DNA of 64,000 nucleotides, from positions 1-64,000 of the forward strand of contig CAYPOM010000002.1 of the NCBI GenBank assembly GCA_964412505.1. The letters run 5' to 3'. This DNA comes from CAYLKK01 sp964412505 (GTDB lineage: Bacteria > Pseudomonadota > Alphaproteobacteria > UBA3830 > CAYLKK01). The stretch's first letter is position 1, and each line of letters begins with the position of its first letter. Both the position numbers and the translations under genes were made by a program. The notes beneath the pieces were generated by a model. That model did no database searches and was not told the origin of the DNA. It saw nothing but the letters and a program-made list of their open reading frames with translations. Below are positions 43,976-52,625 of this stretch, piece by piece.

Positions 43976-44449
43976 TTATTCACAACTTACACCACATACA
44001 TCTGCTCTGCGCACCCAACCTTTTAATCCATTAATCTGAATTTTTACGAAATCTTTATTAGTATTGTTTATCACAATTCCTACAACGCCCTTTTCTAATC
44101 TAGCGATTTTTACAGACGAATTCTTCGGTGATTTATATAGAACAGAATAATTCTTTAGCACAAAAATAGATTTTCTTTTCGATAGTAAACGTTTGTGCAC
44201 CCAACTTTTTGAGCTTTCATGATCTTGGATTCTGTACCAATCGTTATATTTTGTTATTACCTTTACTGGTAGATACTTTCGTTTATATACATATACGACA
44301 GGATACTCTTCTCCAGGTCCTATCCTTGCATTAACTATGTGCGAACCCAAGCTAATTTCTGAGTTTTCATCTATTAAAGCTGTGTCTGAAAAGCAACAGC
44401 ACACAGTTGTCAAAAATAAAAAAGCTGTAATTAAACGAAAAACACACAT
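43976..44449 (-). CDS. Secreted double SH3-domain protein
   Basis: The protein, 157 residues from Met 44449, has a signal peptide (MCVFRLITAFLFLTTVCCCF) and two bacterial SH3-like domains (about residues 32-85, with NARIGPGEEYPVVYVYKRK, and about 95-150, with LYKSPKNSSVKIARLEKGVVG and IQINGLKGWVRRADVCGV). This fits the SH3_4/DUF1058 family of alphaproteobacterial periplasmic proteins, which may bind peptidoglycan. The frame extends to an ATG at 44494, but a TATAAT at 44500-44495 directly before it looks like a -10 box, which would make that ATG untranslatable. Sixteen bases separate it from cpoB. Confidence 0.75.
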   Translation of the reverse strand: MCVFRLITAFLFLTTVCCCFSDTALIDENSEISLGSHIVNARIGPGEEYPVVYVYKRKYLPVKVITKYNDWYRIQDHESSKSWVHKRLLSKRKSIFVLKNYSVLYKSPKNSSVKIARLEKGVVGIVINNTNKDFVKIQINGLKGWVRRADVCGVSCE

Positions 44450-44530
44450 TATCAAACGCAAAAAAAACAGTGTCACTATATCACAAATGGACATATTATA
44501 ACTACCGGTTTATTACAAAAATATTAATTC

Positions 44531-44808
44531 TGCAGATTAAAAAAAGAAGTCAAATGGAGTAATTGCTAGGAAAGTTGAGAGATTTGGTGTTATTGATATA
44601 TTATTCAAATTTTTTTAAAGGATCACTTTACTATGAGAGTAATATATTAAAAAGAGTAGAAAGTACAGCTATTTATCAATAGAATAACGGTGCATGATAG
44701 ATGCGTTTTGTGTGATTGGAATGTCTATTTATAGAATAGCAGAACATTTGAAGCACACTAAATCAACTGTTTCAGAAGAAATCATTTTGGTTATTGCTTT
44801 AATGTGCA
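44531..44808 (+). mobile_element. IS30-type MITE (copy C, 278 bp)
   Basis: It begins TGCAGATTAAAAAAAGAAGT and ends GGTTATTGCTTTAATGTGCA. The ends are imperfect inverted repeats, and the whole element is colinear with copy B, with shared internal stretches such as AAAAAGAGTAGAAAGTACAG and GATAGATGCGTTTT. This fills the 336-base gap between the SH3 gene and the MFS gene. Confidence 0.75.
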
Positions 44809-44816
44809 ATATATAA
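44643..44816 (+). pseudogene. IS30-like transposase N-terminal remnant in copy C
   Basis: The frame aligned with copy B reads YIKKSRKYSYLSIE, a stop, then RCMIDAFCVIGMSIYRIAE, HLKHTKSTVSEEII and a stop. A GAA-to-TAA change and a base insertion after the ATG at 44633 have broken it. The IS30-type helix-turn-helix is clear; the catalytic domain is absent. Confidence 0.7.
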
Positions 44817-44830
44817 GAGAAACAAATGCT

Positions 44831-46036
44831 TCAGTTTACTTTCTTGTTTTTTATGATAATAAAGCTATATAAAAGCATACAAGAAATAGCACAACACAAT
44901 GTAGATACCCCATATGACATACATATTCCGTATTTTTCGGATACGACACCAGAGATATAACTTGCAATCATCCCAGCAATACCACTTACAAGATTTAACA
45001 GCCCTATCGCACTTCCAAGAATTTTCTTATCTACCATATCAGAAATACATGCTACAGAAACAATTTGTGAAGAAGCCCTTTGGATGCCCCAAAAAAACAC
45101 GCCTACAACACCAAAGATTGCAACTCCGCTCCAAAAACAAGTGGTTGAAATACATAATGCTAAAAATGAAATTAAAAGCACCTTCTCTCTTCCTAACTTA
45201 TCTGATAAAAACCCTGCTGGATAAGATACAAAGACAGACACAAGATTAAAAAATCCTATAGCACCAGAACAAAACCATTGAGGCAATCCACTATCTTTTA
45301 AATTCAGTAAAAGGTAGCATTCAGGGGCTCTAGCAAGCATAAAGAAAAACATAATTCCTAGGAAGGACCAAAATCTTGAATTTAAATTTAAAAGAAATTT
45401 TATATTAAAAGTTGACTTAGATGAAGTATAAGCCGGTTCTTCTTTAATATACGCTGCAGCTATATAAACTGCTAAAAAAGCTGGAATTGTCGTGAAAAGC
45501 AAAAGAGACTTTATGTATTCGCTACTATCACCATAAAACCATGTTGCGCCCATAACAATAAATGGTCCCATGACGCACCCTATTGTTTTAAAAGTCATAG
45601 TCAAGCCTATATTCGCCCCTTTTTCTCCTTCTGTAGAACTCAATGCTACATATTGATCTCTAGGAGTTGCACTAAGCCCATTACCTAACCTATCTGATAT
45701 TTTAGATGCAATAACAAGTCCTGGGCCACTCGCAAAAAGCAATAATGGTTTAGCTAAAAATGAGCAAAATGTTCCAACGATATACATTGGCTTACAGCGT
45801 CCCATTTTGTCACAGACAAAACCAGCAAATAATCTAGAAAACTGAGACAAAGATTCTGTCACAGCTTCGATCATTCCTATTGTTTTTATATTAATTCCTA
45901 AAACATCATGTAAAAAAAATGGAGTAATAGAAAAAGCTGCCGTTGTTGAAATCGCAACTAACAATGTAGATACGCCAACAGCTAAAATGCCAGATTTAAT
46001 AGATCGAAATGCGGCTAAGAAAAGAGGCAATGACAT
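44831..46036 (-). CDS. MFS transporter, paralogue of the one at 17203-18405
   Basis: A 401-residue, 12-helix inner-membrane carrier. It shares with the protein at 17203-18405 the stretches FSRLFAGFVCDKMGRCK, SDRLGNGLSATPRDQYVALSS and GLTMTFKTIGCVMGPF, at equal distances, so they are ancient duplicates or separate members of one subfamily. Substrate unknown. The ATG follows the stop of the BON lipoprotein gene without a gap (TAA-ATG), so the two are co-translated. C-terminal KNKKVN ends 22 bases before MITE copy C. Confidence 0.8.
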   Translation of the reverse strand: MSLPLFLAAFRSIKSGILAVGVSTLLVAISTTAAFSITPFFLHDVLGINIKTIGMIEAVTESLSQFSRLFAGFVCDKMGRCKPMYIVGTFCSFLAKPLLLFASGPGLVIASKISDRLGNGLSATPRDQYVALSSTEGEKGANIGLTMTFKTIGCVMGPFIVMGATWFYGDSSEYIKSLLLFTTIPAFLAVYIAAAYIKEEPAYTSSKSTFNIKFLLNLNSRFWSFLGIMFFFMLARAPECYLLLNLKDSGLPQWFCSGAIGFFNLVSVFVSYPAGFLSDKLGREKVLLISFLALCISTTCFWSGVAIFGVVGVFFWGIQRASSQIVSVACISDMVDKKILGSAIGLLNLVSGIAGMIASYISGVVSEKYGICMSYGVSTLCCAISCMLLYSFIIIKNKKVN

Positions 46037-46648
46037 TTAATTCGCAGATCCACGTGGATTATACTCAATTAATTCTATATAAGACACAACTTTTTTTACG
46101 CATGATGTAGACCTAGCTATATTCACAACAGCATTTAACTCTAATTGCGTTTCTGCGGTACCTAAAATGTACACTATACCATTATATGTTGTTATGTTGA
46201 AATTTAAACAATGTATATTACCATCGACAGCCATCGCAGATTTCACCCTAGAAGTTATCCACGAATCTTTTGCAGCAGTGTCAGTAGACTGCGTATGCCC
46301 AATTTTTATAGCGTCTATTACTTCTACTACTTTAGAAATATCTTTCGCTATTGCGACACATTCTGCCGCTTGAGAGCTATCATCGACAAAACCTACTAGA
46401 AGAACTCTAGCATGTTTTACAACTATTTCAACCTTACCTGAGAGTTTTTTACTCTGAAACTTATTGTTGATTTGCAATTTTATCCAATTATCCAAAACAC
46501 TTCCAGAAACTCCTTCTCTGTTTCTCATTGAAACACTCGCTATACCAGCTCCTCCACAAATAATTAAAGGGGCACAAGAAGTAAATAACAAACAGAATAG
46601 TACTATTAAACACGCACTATACAGAACTTTCTTTAAACACACAAACAT
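46037..46648 (-). CDS. BON-domain outer-membrane lipoprotein (DolP/OsmY-like)
   Basis: From the ATG at 46648 the protein has 203 residues and begins MFVCLKKVLYSACLIVLFCL, then a lipobox LFTSC-A. Two BON domains follow (about residues 50-115, SVLDNWIKLQINNKFQSKKL ... VEIVVKHARVLLVGFVDD, and about 125-195, DSWITSRVKSAMAVDGNIHC ... ITTYNGIVYILGTAETQ). This matches DolP (YraP), an outer-membrane lipoprotein that supports envelope integrity. The frame extends a further 49 codons upstream to 46795, but the lipoprotein signal fixes the start near 46648. Divergent from dedA; coupled to the MFS gene. Confidence 0.82.
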   Translation of the reverse strand: MFVCLKKVLYSACLIVLFCLLFTSCAPLIICGGAGIASVSMRNREGVSGSVLDNWIKLQINNKFQSKKLSGKVEIVVKHARVLLVGFVDDSSQAAECVAIAKDISKVVEVIDAIKIGHTQSTDTAAKDSWITSRVKSAMAVDGNIHCLNFNITTYNGIVYILGTAETQLELNAVVNIARSTSCVKKVVSYIELIEYNPRGSAN

Positions 46649-46809
46649 CGAACTTCGAACCAAAACACGCTTAATTGTATTACAAAATATCAATAAAAAC
46701 AAAGCATATAAGTCAATCCAGCAGCTTAAAAAAATATGAAAGTCTATAAGTTCAAACTTAAGAACATTGACTGATATATGTTTGCAATGTATCATAGTTA
46801 TATACTTTT

Positions 46810-47385
46810 GTGAGCTTTAAATTGGATTCTGTTCAAAATATTATTGCAACTTATGGGTACTATGCAGTATTTTTCTTTGCGTGTATAGAGGGAGAAGTAG
46901 CACTACTAACAGCAGGCTTCTTGTGTAAATATGGATATTTGTCTTTACCTTATGTCATATTAACAGCTTTTCTCGGAACAGTTATATTCGAACAGTTTGT
47001 ATATTCTACAGGAAGAGTATATGGAAAAAAAATTGTAAAAGGATTCCCCAGATTTGAAGATAAAGTTAGGCGCGCAATGGCGTTTCTGAGAAAGTATAAT
47101 ACTACTTTTATTCTTATGTACAGATTCATATACGGTATTAGAAATATTAGCCCATTAGTAATCGGTATGGCACGTGTTCCAAAATGGAAATATCTAATTT
47201 TAAATATTTCAGCATCTGCTATATGGGCATGTTCAATTGCTCCTCTAGGATATTTATTTGCAAACATCCTAGAAGAAACGTCATCAGGAATGCAGATATT
47301 TCAAAAGCTATTGTTTGTCATTTTCTTTGGTACGACACTATCGTTTATAGCAGCTTATTATCTAAGACAAAGAAACAAAAAGTAG
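46810..47385 (+). CDS. DedA-family membrane protein
   Basis: This 191-residue membrane protein starts at GTG and has 4-5 hydrophobic helices with the DedA/VTT signature: an N-terminal amphipathic part, FACIEGEVALLTAGFL (the re-entrant helix with the conserved acidic residue), then the motif YRFIYGIRNISPLVIGMARVPKWKY, the F/YRFxxGxRxxxPxxAGxxxM pattern of the family. DedA proteins are lipid scramblases or undecaprenyl-phosphate flippases and are often needed for envelope stability. Divergent from the BON lipoprotein gene. The gene downstream is convergent, eight bases away. Confidence 0.82.
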   Translation: MSFKLDSVQNIIATYGYYAVFFFACIEGEVALLTAGFLCKYGYLSLPYVILTAFLGTVIFEQFVYSTGRVYGKKIVKGFPRFEDKVRRAMAFLRKYNTTFILMYRFIYGIRNISPLVIGMARVPKWKYLILNISASAIWACSIAPLGYLFANILEETSSGMQIFQKLLFVIFFGTTLSFIAAYYLRQRNKK

Positions 47386-47393
47386 CTCTCTAC

Positions 47394-49259
47394 CTACCAA
47401 AACAAATCTACAGTACGATCATAACGCAGCATGAGGTCTATTTGGAATGCAGCCCCACTTAAATACCGCTCAAGCCAATTAAGATATCTCTCATCATTAG
47501 CTTCCTCCATGGATGTCTTGTCAATTAGTGTTTGATCGTCGAGTGGTATTATATGGCACCACTTGCCGTACTGATAATATTTATCAAAATACTTAGTATA
47601 GATACAACGCCTAGCTTTAAATATAAAATCTTTCTGTTCCATAGAGATGAATTTACTAACATCAATGTCTTTAAAATTGTTTAGATCATAGTGAGCATCC
47701 AATAAGCGTAGTGATGATAGGTAAGATGCATACTTGATAATTATGTCTAATCTAGCCTTAAATACAGTATTAAATGTATACGGATCATTTCTGATTAATT
47801 TAGCTATTGACTGTATATCAGAAAAAGAACTATGCAAGGATCCTACAAAAAAGCAAAGACATGATGCTGTTTCACGAATTTTTTTAAATCTACCTTTAAG
47901 CTCATCGATGAAATTTTCTGCTAATTTATTAGTTTTATTTACATATAAAACATCAAGCTGCCTAATTCGAGTTTTCATTGAATTTTCTATTGCGCTCAAT
48001 TCTTTCTTGCTATCTTCAAGATATGTGTTAAGAAGTTCATACATGACTATATCGTTAGTGCAATAATCTTTCTTAGATTCCCTTCTGTTTGTAAAGATAT
48101 TAAACGCATTTTTCTGCGATAAAAAAAATTCACCTGGTTCATTTTCCTGTATAGATGCTCCAGTATATTTGTTTTTTAAAACCATCAGTCCATTTTCAAG
48201 ATTATGCCGATCTTTTATTCGTTCATCCCTAACGAAAGAATCAAACTCATGCCCAAGTAATGAAATCACAGTCCATTGCGGCAATTGAGAATAAGCTAAC
48301 CATATACTATAAAGATACGAGCTCCGCTTAACATTCTTAGCTAATGGGTAATATTTCGCATGTTTGCTTGCATAAGAAGACGCTATTGATCCAAACATCG
48401 CGACTAAAAATCTTTGAGCATTTGTCATAGCAGAATTTGACGTGATCCATGGTACTTGAGTAAAAACTAAATCATACCCATCCTTATTAACTCCTTGAAT
48501 AATTGATTTTTCACATATATTATTGTTCCCAAGAGCTGCAAATAGCCAAATAAATGTCTGCAAAAAGTCACATCCCCAAAATCCACAATGATACGTATAA
48601 CGCAGTGCAAAACAAATATAACCCTTTATATCATCACTTAAACCAAAATTACAAAACGCTTCATTGCTAATTCTAGAATCTAGTGCTCTTTCTGAACTTT
48701 TATCATACGCAATTTTTCCTATCTTCCTTATATTTTTTTTTATTATCTGTAAAACGCTTTCATCACTTGGGTATAAACCTCTTACAGAACATACATCATA
48801 GCAAAATTGCGCACTAGTCTGTGGGCACATTACACATAATCCTGATGCGTATACACCACACGACAAAGCATTCCGTATATCTAGATTGAAATCATCATAA
48901 TCTTGAACTCCAAACTTATAAAATGGTTTATAATCGTATATTGTAAAACTACAATGCTGTATGTCTGTTTTCATTAATTTACTGTATTCTTCAATTAAAC
49001 GCTGATCTTCTGTCGAGGCTGTGTTAAAATGTATAGGACAATCTTTCTCTTGCGAGCTTTCTACTAACTCAATTTCTTGTTTCACTCTTGTTAGTGCCTT
49101 CGCTAAATCTTGTCCGATTAATTTACTTACTTCTTTTTCAAAGGCTTGTGCATAAATTCTATTTCCAGATGCATAATTACTTACTTTTTTACTAGACTGC
49201 ATAGGAAACGCGCAATCGTATGCTAACAAACATGCGCATAAAAAATACTTTTTAATCAT
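47394..49259 (-). CDS. Unknown 621-residue secreted protein, cysteine-rich N-terminal half
   Basis: I recognise no family. The N-terminus MIKKYFLCACLLAYDCAFPM is a plausible Sec signal. Residues about 130-260 contain closely spaced cysteines (SCGVYASGLCVMCPQTSAQF then CYDVC; later TYHCGFWGCDF), so the mature protein is probably disulfide-bonded in the periplasm or outside. The second half (about 380-560) is largely helical with a run typical of a coiled coil, YLEDSKKELSAIENSMKTRI then RQLDVLY. It has no membrane segment after the signal, no repeats and a Tyr/Trp-rich C-terminus. It stands alone, in a 186-base gap from the ComM-like gene and convergent with dedA. A secreted effector or surface protein specific to this lineage is possible. 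Confidence 0.75.
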   Translation of the reverse strand: MIKKYFLCACLLAYDCAFPMQSSKKVSNYASGNRIYAQAFEKEVSKLIGQDLAKALTRVKQEIELVESSQEKDCPIHFNTASTEDQRLIEEYSKLMKTDIQHCSFTIYDYKPFYKFGVQDYDDFNLDIRNALSCGVYASGLCVMCPQTSAQFCYDVCSVRGLYPSDESVLQIIKKNIRKIGKIAYDKSSERALDSRISNEAFCNFGLSDDIKGYICFALRYTYHCGFWGCDFLQTFIWLFAALGNNNICEKSIIQGVNKDGYDLVFTQVPWITSNSAMTNAQRFLVAMFGSIASSYASKHAKYYPLAKNVKRSSYLYSIWLAYSQLPQWTVISLLGHEFDSFVRDERIKDRHNLENGLMVLKNKYTGASIQENEPGEFFLSQKNAFNIFTNRRESKKDYCTNDIVMYELLNTYLEDSKKELSAIENSMKTRIRQLDVLYVNKTNKLAENFIDELKGRFKKIRETASCLCFFVGSLHSSFSDIQSIAKLIRNDPYTFNTVFKARLDIIIKYASYLSSLRLLDAHYDLNNFKDIDVSKFISMEQKDFIFKARRCIYTKYFDKYYQYGKWCHIIPLDDQTLIDKTSMEEANDERYLNWLERYLSGAAFQIDLMLRYDRTVDLFW

Positions 49260-49445
49260 AACAAAAAACCAAAAATAATTTCATTATCTCGGGATTAATG
49301 CATTCTTAATATCTTTATAGAAAAAATTGATGAAAATTACATTGAACTGTTTTGTTTCTTACATTGCATTATCCATTAAATGCTAGTTGTTTTAAATAAA
49401 AATATGGATATATAAAGTAAAAAAATACAAATTTTCTTGATTATT

Positions 49446-51014
49446 TTATTGAATTTGTTTGAAAGATATAGCTTCAGCAATATAGTCTTTGGAAATACTT
49501 TCACTATTACTTAAATCTGCTATAGTTCTTGCCACTTTAAGTGTTTTATAAAATCCACGAGCTGATATGTTAAATTTATGAGAAAAGTCTAGCAAAAAAT
49601 TTCTAGCATCGGTTGTAAGCCCATTCTCAAGATCATTACCTTTTGCTTCGGCATTAGTAAAAATTTCGCATTTTTTATATCGTTCCGCTTGAATATCTCT
49701 TGCCGTGATAACTCGTTTTCTAATTATTTCTGAAGTTTCATCGTTTTGCCCTGAATTGTACTGTAAATCGAAAAAAGATATTTGTTCTGTAAAAATCTGC
49801 AAATCAAATCTATCTAAAAGAGGGCCAGAAATTCTCTGCATATATTCTCGTCCACAATTATGCGTATTTTTACATTCTTTTCCATTTATTCCGAGAAAAC
49901 CACACTTACAAGGATTCATTGCTGCAATTAATTGTATCCTAGCAGGATATGATACATGGTTATTAGCCCTAGCTATACTTATATATCCAGTTTCTAATGG
50001 CTGTCTTAAAGCTTCTAGAGCAGCTCTAGAAAACTCTGGAAGTTCATCTAGAAACAAAACGCCTCTATGAGCTAATGATATTTCTCCAGGTTGAGCTTTA
50101 ATGCCTCCACCCACTAATGCTGCCAATGACGCAGAGTGGTGAGGAGCTCTGTATGGCCTTTTGGTAATTAAACCATTTTCTGGAGTTTGATTAATCAAAC
50201 TGTATATCATAGTTACTTCTAAAGATTCTTCTGGGCTTAACGGAGGGAGAATACTATTTAATCGAGATGCCAACATTGATTTACCAACGCCTGGAGATCC
50301 AGACATTAACATATTATGCCCACCTGCAGCTGCGATTTCTAAGCATCTTTTTGCTAAACCTTGCCCTTTTACGTCGCTTAAGCATTCATTCCCATAATGC
50401 TCTAAATCGCCAGCAATAAGTTCAGGGATTTCTATTGTTTGCCTCCCATTCAAATAGTTTATTAGGCACATTAAATTATCTGCTGGGATTACAGCGTTAT
50501 GCCCAACCCACAAAGCTTCGTTAACTACACTTTTAGGACAAATTAATCCATACCCTAGTGACTTTGCACAAACAGCTGCAGGTAAAACTCCTGAGACAGG
50601 TTTTAAACAACCGTCTAGCGCAAGTTCCCCTAAGGCGACATAAGTATCTATGCTATTTTGTTCGATTATTCCCATTGAGCATAGCAAGGCTAGTACTATT
50701 GGTAAATCGTAATGTCCTCCATCCTTTTGAACGTCAGCTGGAGATAAATTCACTGTAATTCTTTTTGCTGGGAAACTAATACCTAATGAATATAGACAGG
50801 CTCTAATTCTTTCTCTAGATTCTGCTACAGACTTGTTTGGTAATCCTACTATATTAAATGCAGGCAGACCGTTAAACATTTGTACTTGCACATCTATTGG
50901 GACTGCGTCAACCCCATAAAATGCAACAGTAGTTATTCTTGAGTTCACTTGTTTACCTATATGTTCCACTCTGCTAACAAATGTTAGCTGCAAAAGGTAA
51001 AAATTTGGTTGCAT
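49446..51014 (-). CDS. YifB/ComM family Mg-chelatase-like AAA+ ATPase
   Basis: The protein of about 500-522 residues has an N-terminal ribosomal S5-like/Lon-protease-like domain (AFYGVDAVPIDVQVQMFNGL, NIVGLPNKSVAESRERI), the AAA+ Walker A SGSPGVGKSMLASRL, the Walker B region LFLDELPEFSRAALEALRQPL and RPYRAPHHSASLAALVGGG. A zinc-binding Cys set occurs in AAMNPCKCGFLG. ComM promotes branch migration in natural transformation in Vibrio and Haemophilus, but homologues exist in non-competent bacteria. The exact start is uncertain: ATG at 51014 has no ribosome site; GTG at 50948 fits the usual beginning of the family and is preceded by AGGT. Confidence 0.9.
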   Translation of the reverse strand: MQPNFYLLQLTFVSRVEHIGKQVNSRITTVAFYGVDAVPIDVQVQMFNGLPAFNIVGLPNKSVAESRERIRACLYSLGISFPAKRITVNLSPADVQKDGGHYDLPIVLALLCSMGIIEQNSIDTYVALGELALDGCLKPVSGVLPAAVCAKSLGYGLICPKSVVNEALWVGHNAVIPADNLMCLINYLNGRQTIEIPELIAGDLEHYGNECLSDVKGQGLAKRCLEIAAAGGHNMLMSGSPGVGKSMLASRLNSILPPLSPEESLEVTMIYSLINQTPENGLITKRPYRAPHHSASLAALVGGGIKAQPGEISLAHRGVLFLDELPEFSRAALEALRQPLETGYISIARANNHVSYPARIQLIAAMNPCKCGFLGINGKECKNTHNCGREYMQRISGPLLDRFDLQIFTEQISFFDLQYNSGQNDETSEIIRKRVITARDIQAERYKKCEIFTNAEAKGNDLENGLTTDARNFLLDFSHKFNISARGFYKTLKVARTIADLSNSESISKDYIAEAISFKQIQ

Positions 51015-51029
51015 TGTGCATTGCTAATT

Positions 51030-51058
51030 TTGCAGAAACATCAAATAAATGTTAGAAT
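51030..51058 (+). promoter_or_regulatory. Promoter of the BI-1 gene cluster
   Basis: TTGCAG (51030-51035), 17-bp spacer, TAGAAT (51053-51058), 28 bases before the BI-1 gene start. Confidence 0.55.
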
Positions 51059-51085
51059 TGATTTGATTACTTTTTGGGGTGTTTT

Positions 51086-51802
51086 ATGTCACGAAATTCT
51101 AGTCCTTTTTACAAAGCTGTTTCAGATAATGCTGCCGCTATCGATAGTGGTTTAAGGGCGTTCATGCTTAAAGTTTTCAATTATATGGGATTTGGGCTTG
51201 CAATTACTGGTGCTGTTGCATTTTTGATATCAACATCTCCAGAACTGTTATCTGTCATGTTATCAACACAAATGTACATATTACTATTTTTAGCGCAAAT
51301 AGGGATTTGTTTTTATGTAAGTTTCAGGATAAACAGAATCAAAGCATCCACAGCACAATCATTGTTTTGGACTTTCGCAGTTCTGATGGGAGCATCATTA
51401 TCATCTATATTTGTGATTTATACAGGTGAAAGTATAGCAAGTACATTTTTTATAACATCATCCATGTTCTTATCAATGAGTTTATATGGTTATACAACTG
51501 GTAAAGATTTATCAAAATTAGGTTCTATTTTACTGATGGGAGTTATAGGTTTGATTGTTGCTAGTGTAGTTAATTTGTTTATGCAAAATTCAGCATTTTC
51601 ATTGATTATATCAGGATTAGGTGTGCTCATATTCACAGGTTTAACAGCATATGATGTCCAAAAAATTAAGGCTTTTTATTTCTCAGGAGATGATATAGAA
51701 ATTTCGAGCAAAAAAGCGATAATTGGAGCGCTAAATTTGTATCTTGATTTTATAAATTTGTTTATATACATATTACGCTTTGTAGGTATGAGAAGAGATT
51801 AA
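51086..51802 (+). CDS. Bax inhibitor-1/YccA family membrane protein
   Basis: The 238-residue protein has seven hydrophobic helices typical of the BI-1/TMBIM family. Family segments are VFNYMGFGLAITGAVAFLI, YGYTTGKDLSKLGSILLMGVIG, FTGLTAYDVQKIK (with the conserved aspartate thought to gate calcium leak) and ALNLYLDFINLFIYILRFVG. In bacteria these proteins are often regulators of FtsH or calcium channels. GGGG 8 bases before the ATG at 51086 serves as ribosome site; the frame runs to a TTG at 51074. It starts a likely cluster yccA-like, uppP, lon. Confidence 0.9.
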   Translation: MSRNSSPFYKAVSDNAAAIDSGLRAFMLKVFNYMGFGLAITGAVAFLISTSPELLSVMLSTQMYILLFLAQIGICFYVSFRINRIKASTAQSLFWTFAVLMGASLSSIFVIYTGESIASTFFITSSMFLSMSLYGYTTGKDLSKLGSILLMGVIGLIVASVVNLFMQNSAFSLIISGLGVLIFTGLTAYDVQKIKAFYFSGDDIEISSKKAIIGALNLYLDFINLFIYILRFVGMRRD

Positions 51803-51808
51803 GTTTAA

Positions 51809-52603
51809 ATGGAATCCTTTTTGAATTCAGCAATACTAGCATTTGTGCAAGGAATTACAGAATTTATTCCTGTTAGTTCTTCTGCACATTTGTTGTTTTT
51901 CCGCAAATTTCTAAATATTTGCAATGATCATTCGTTCGACGTTTTTTTAAATTTAGGAACTTTGAGTGCTATATTATGTTTTTTCTGGTACGACACTAGA
52001 AATCTAATCGCTGGTGGATTAGATTTCCTATTTTTTAAGCAAAGTGAAAATAAATCTTTTTTTTATGATATATTGATCGCGAATATTCCGACTTTTCTAA
52101 TATTTGGAATTGTTGAGTTTTTTTATGGAAAGCAAACAGAATCAATATTAGTTTTAGTTATAAGTTTAATATTGTTCTCTTTTGTAATTTATTACTGTGA
52201 CACTAAATTTGACGCTAAGAAAAGCCATTATCCATCTAGAAAAGAATGGTTCTTTATCGGTATAGCACAAGTTTTAGCGATAGTACCTGGTGTCAGCAGA
52301 TTGGGAGTCACTACGGCTGCTTTTCGTTGTGTAAAATATGACAGAATATCTTCATTCAAATACTCGTTAATTCTATCTGTTCCCGCTGTAGCTGGAGCAT
52401 GCTTTTTAAAATGTATAAAGCTTATTAAATATCAAAGCTATTCATGTGATTTAGCTCAAATGCTAATTTGTTTATTGATATCTTTTGTAGTAGGTATTGC
52501 CACATTGCGTATAGTTATTAGTTTTTTGAGAACTCATACATATTTTGCTTTTATCGTTTATAGAGTAATTTTTGGTTTACTCATTTTGTTCTTTATGTTC
52601 TAA
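51809..52603 (+). CDS. uppP: Undecaprenyl-diphosphatase UppP (BacA)
   Basis: UppP recycles undecaprenyl pyrophosphate, released when peptidoglycan or other polymers are built, to undecaprenyl phosphate. The 264-residue, 7-8 helix protein has both family motifs: FVQGITEFIPVSSSAHLLFF near the N-terminus and VPGVSRLGVTTAAF (usual form PGTSRSG) in the second half, here with S-to-L change but the arginine kept. Six bases separate it from the BI-1 gene. Confidence 0.92.
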   Translation: MESFLNSAILAFVQGITEFIPVSSSAHLLFFRKFLNICNDHSFDVFLNLGTLSAILCFFWYDTRNLIAGGLDFLFFKQSENKSFFYDILIANIPTFLIFGIVEFFYGKQTESILVLVISLILFSFVIYYCDTKFDAKKSHYPSRKEWFFIGIAQVLAIVPGVSRLGVTTAAFRCVKYDRISSFKYSLILSVPAVAGACFLKCIKLIKYQSYSCDLAQMLICLLISFVVGIATLRIVISFLRTHTYFAFIVYRVIFGLLILFFMF

Positions 52604-52625
52604 TTAAAAGTTGTTTGGAGTCAAT

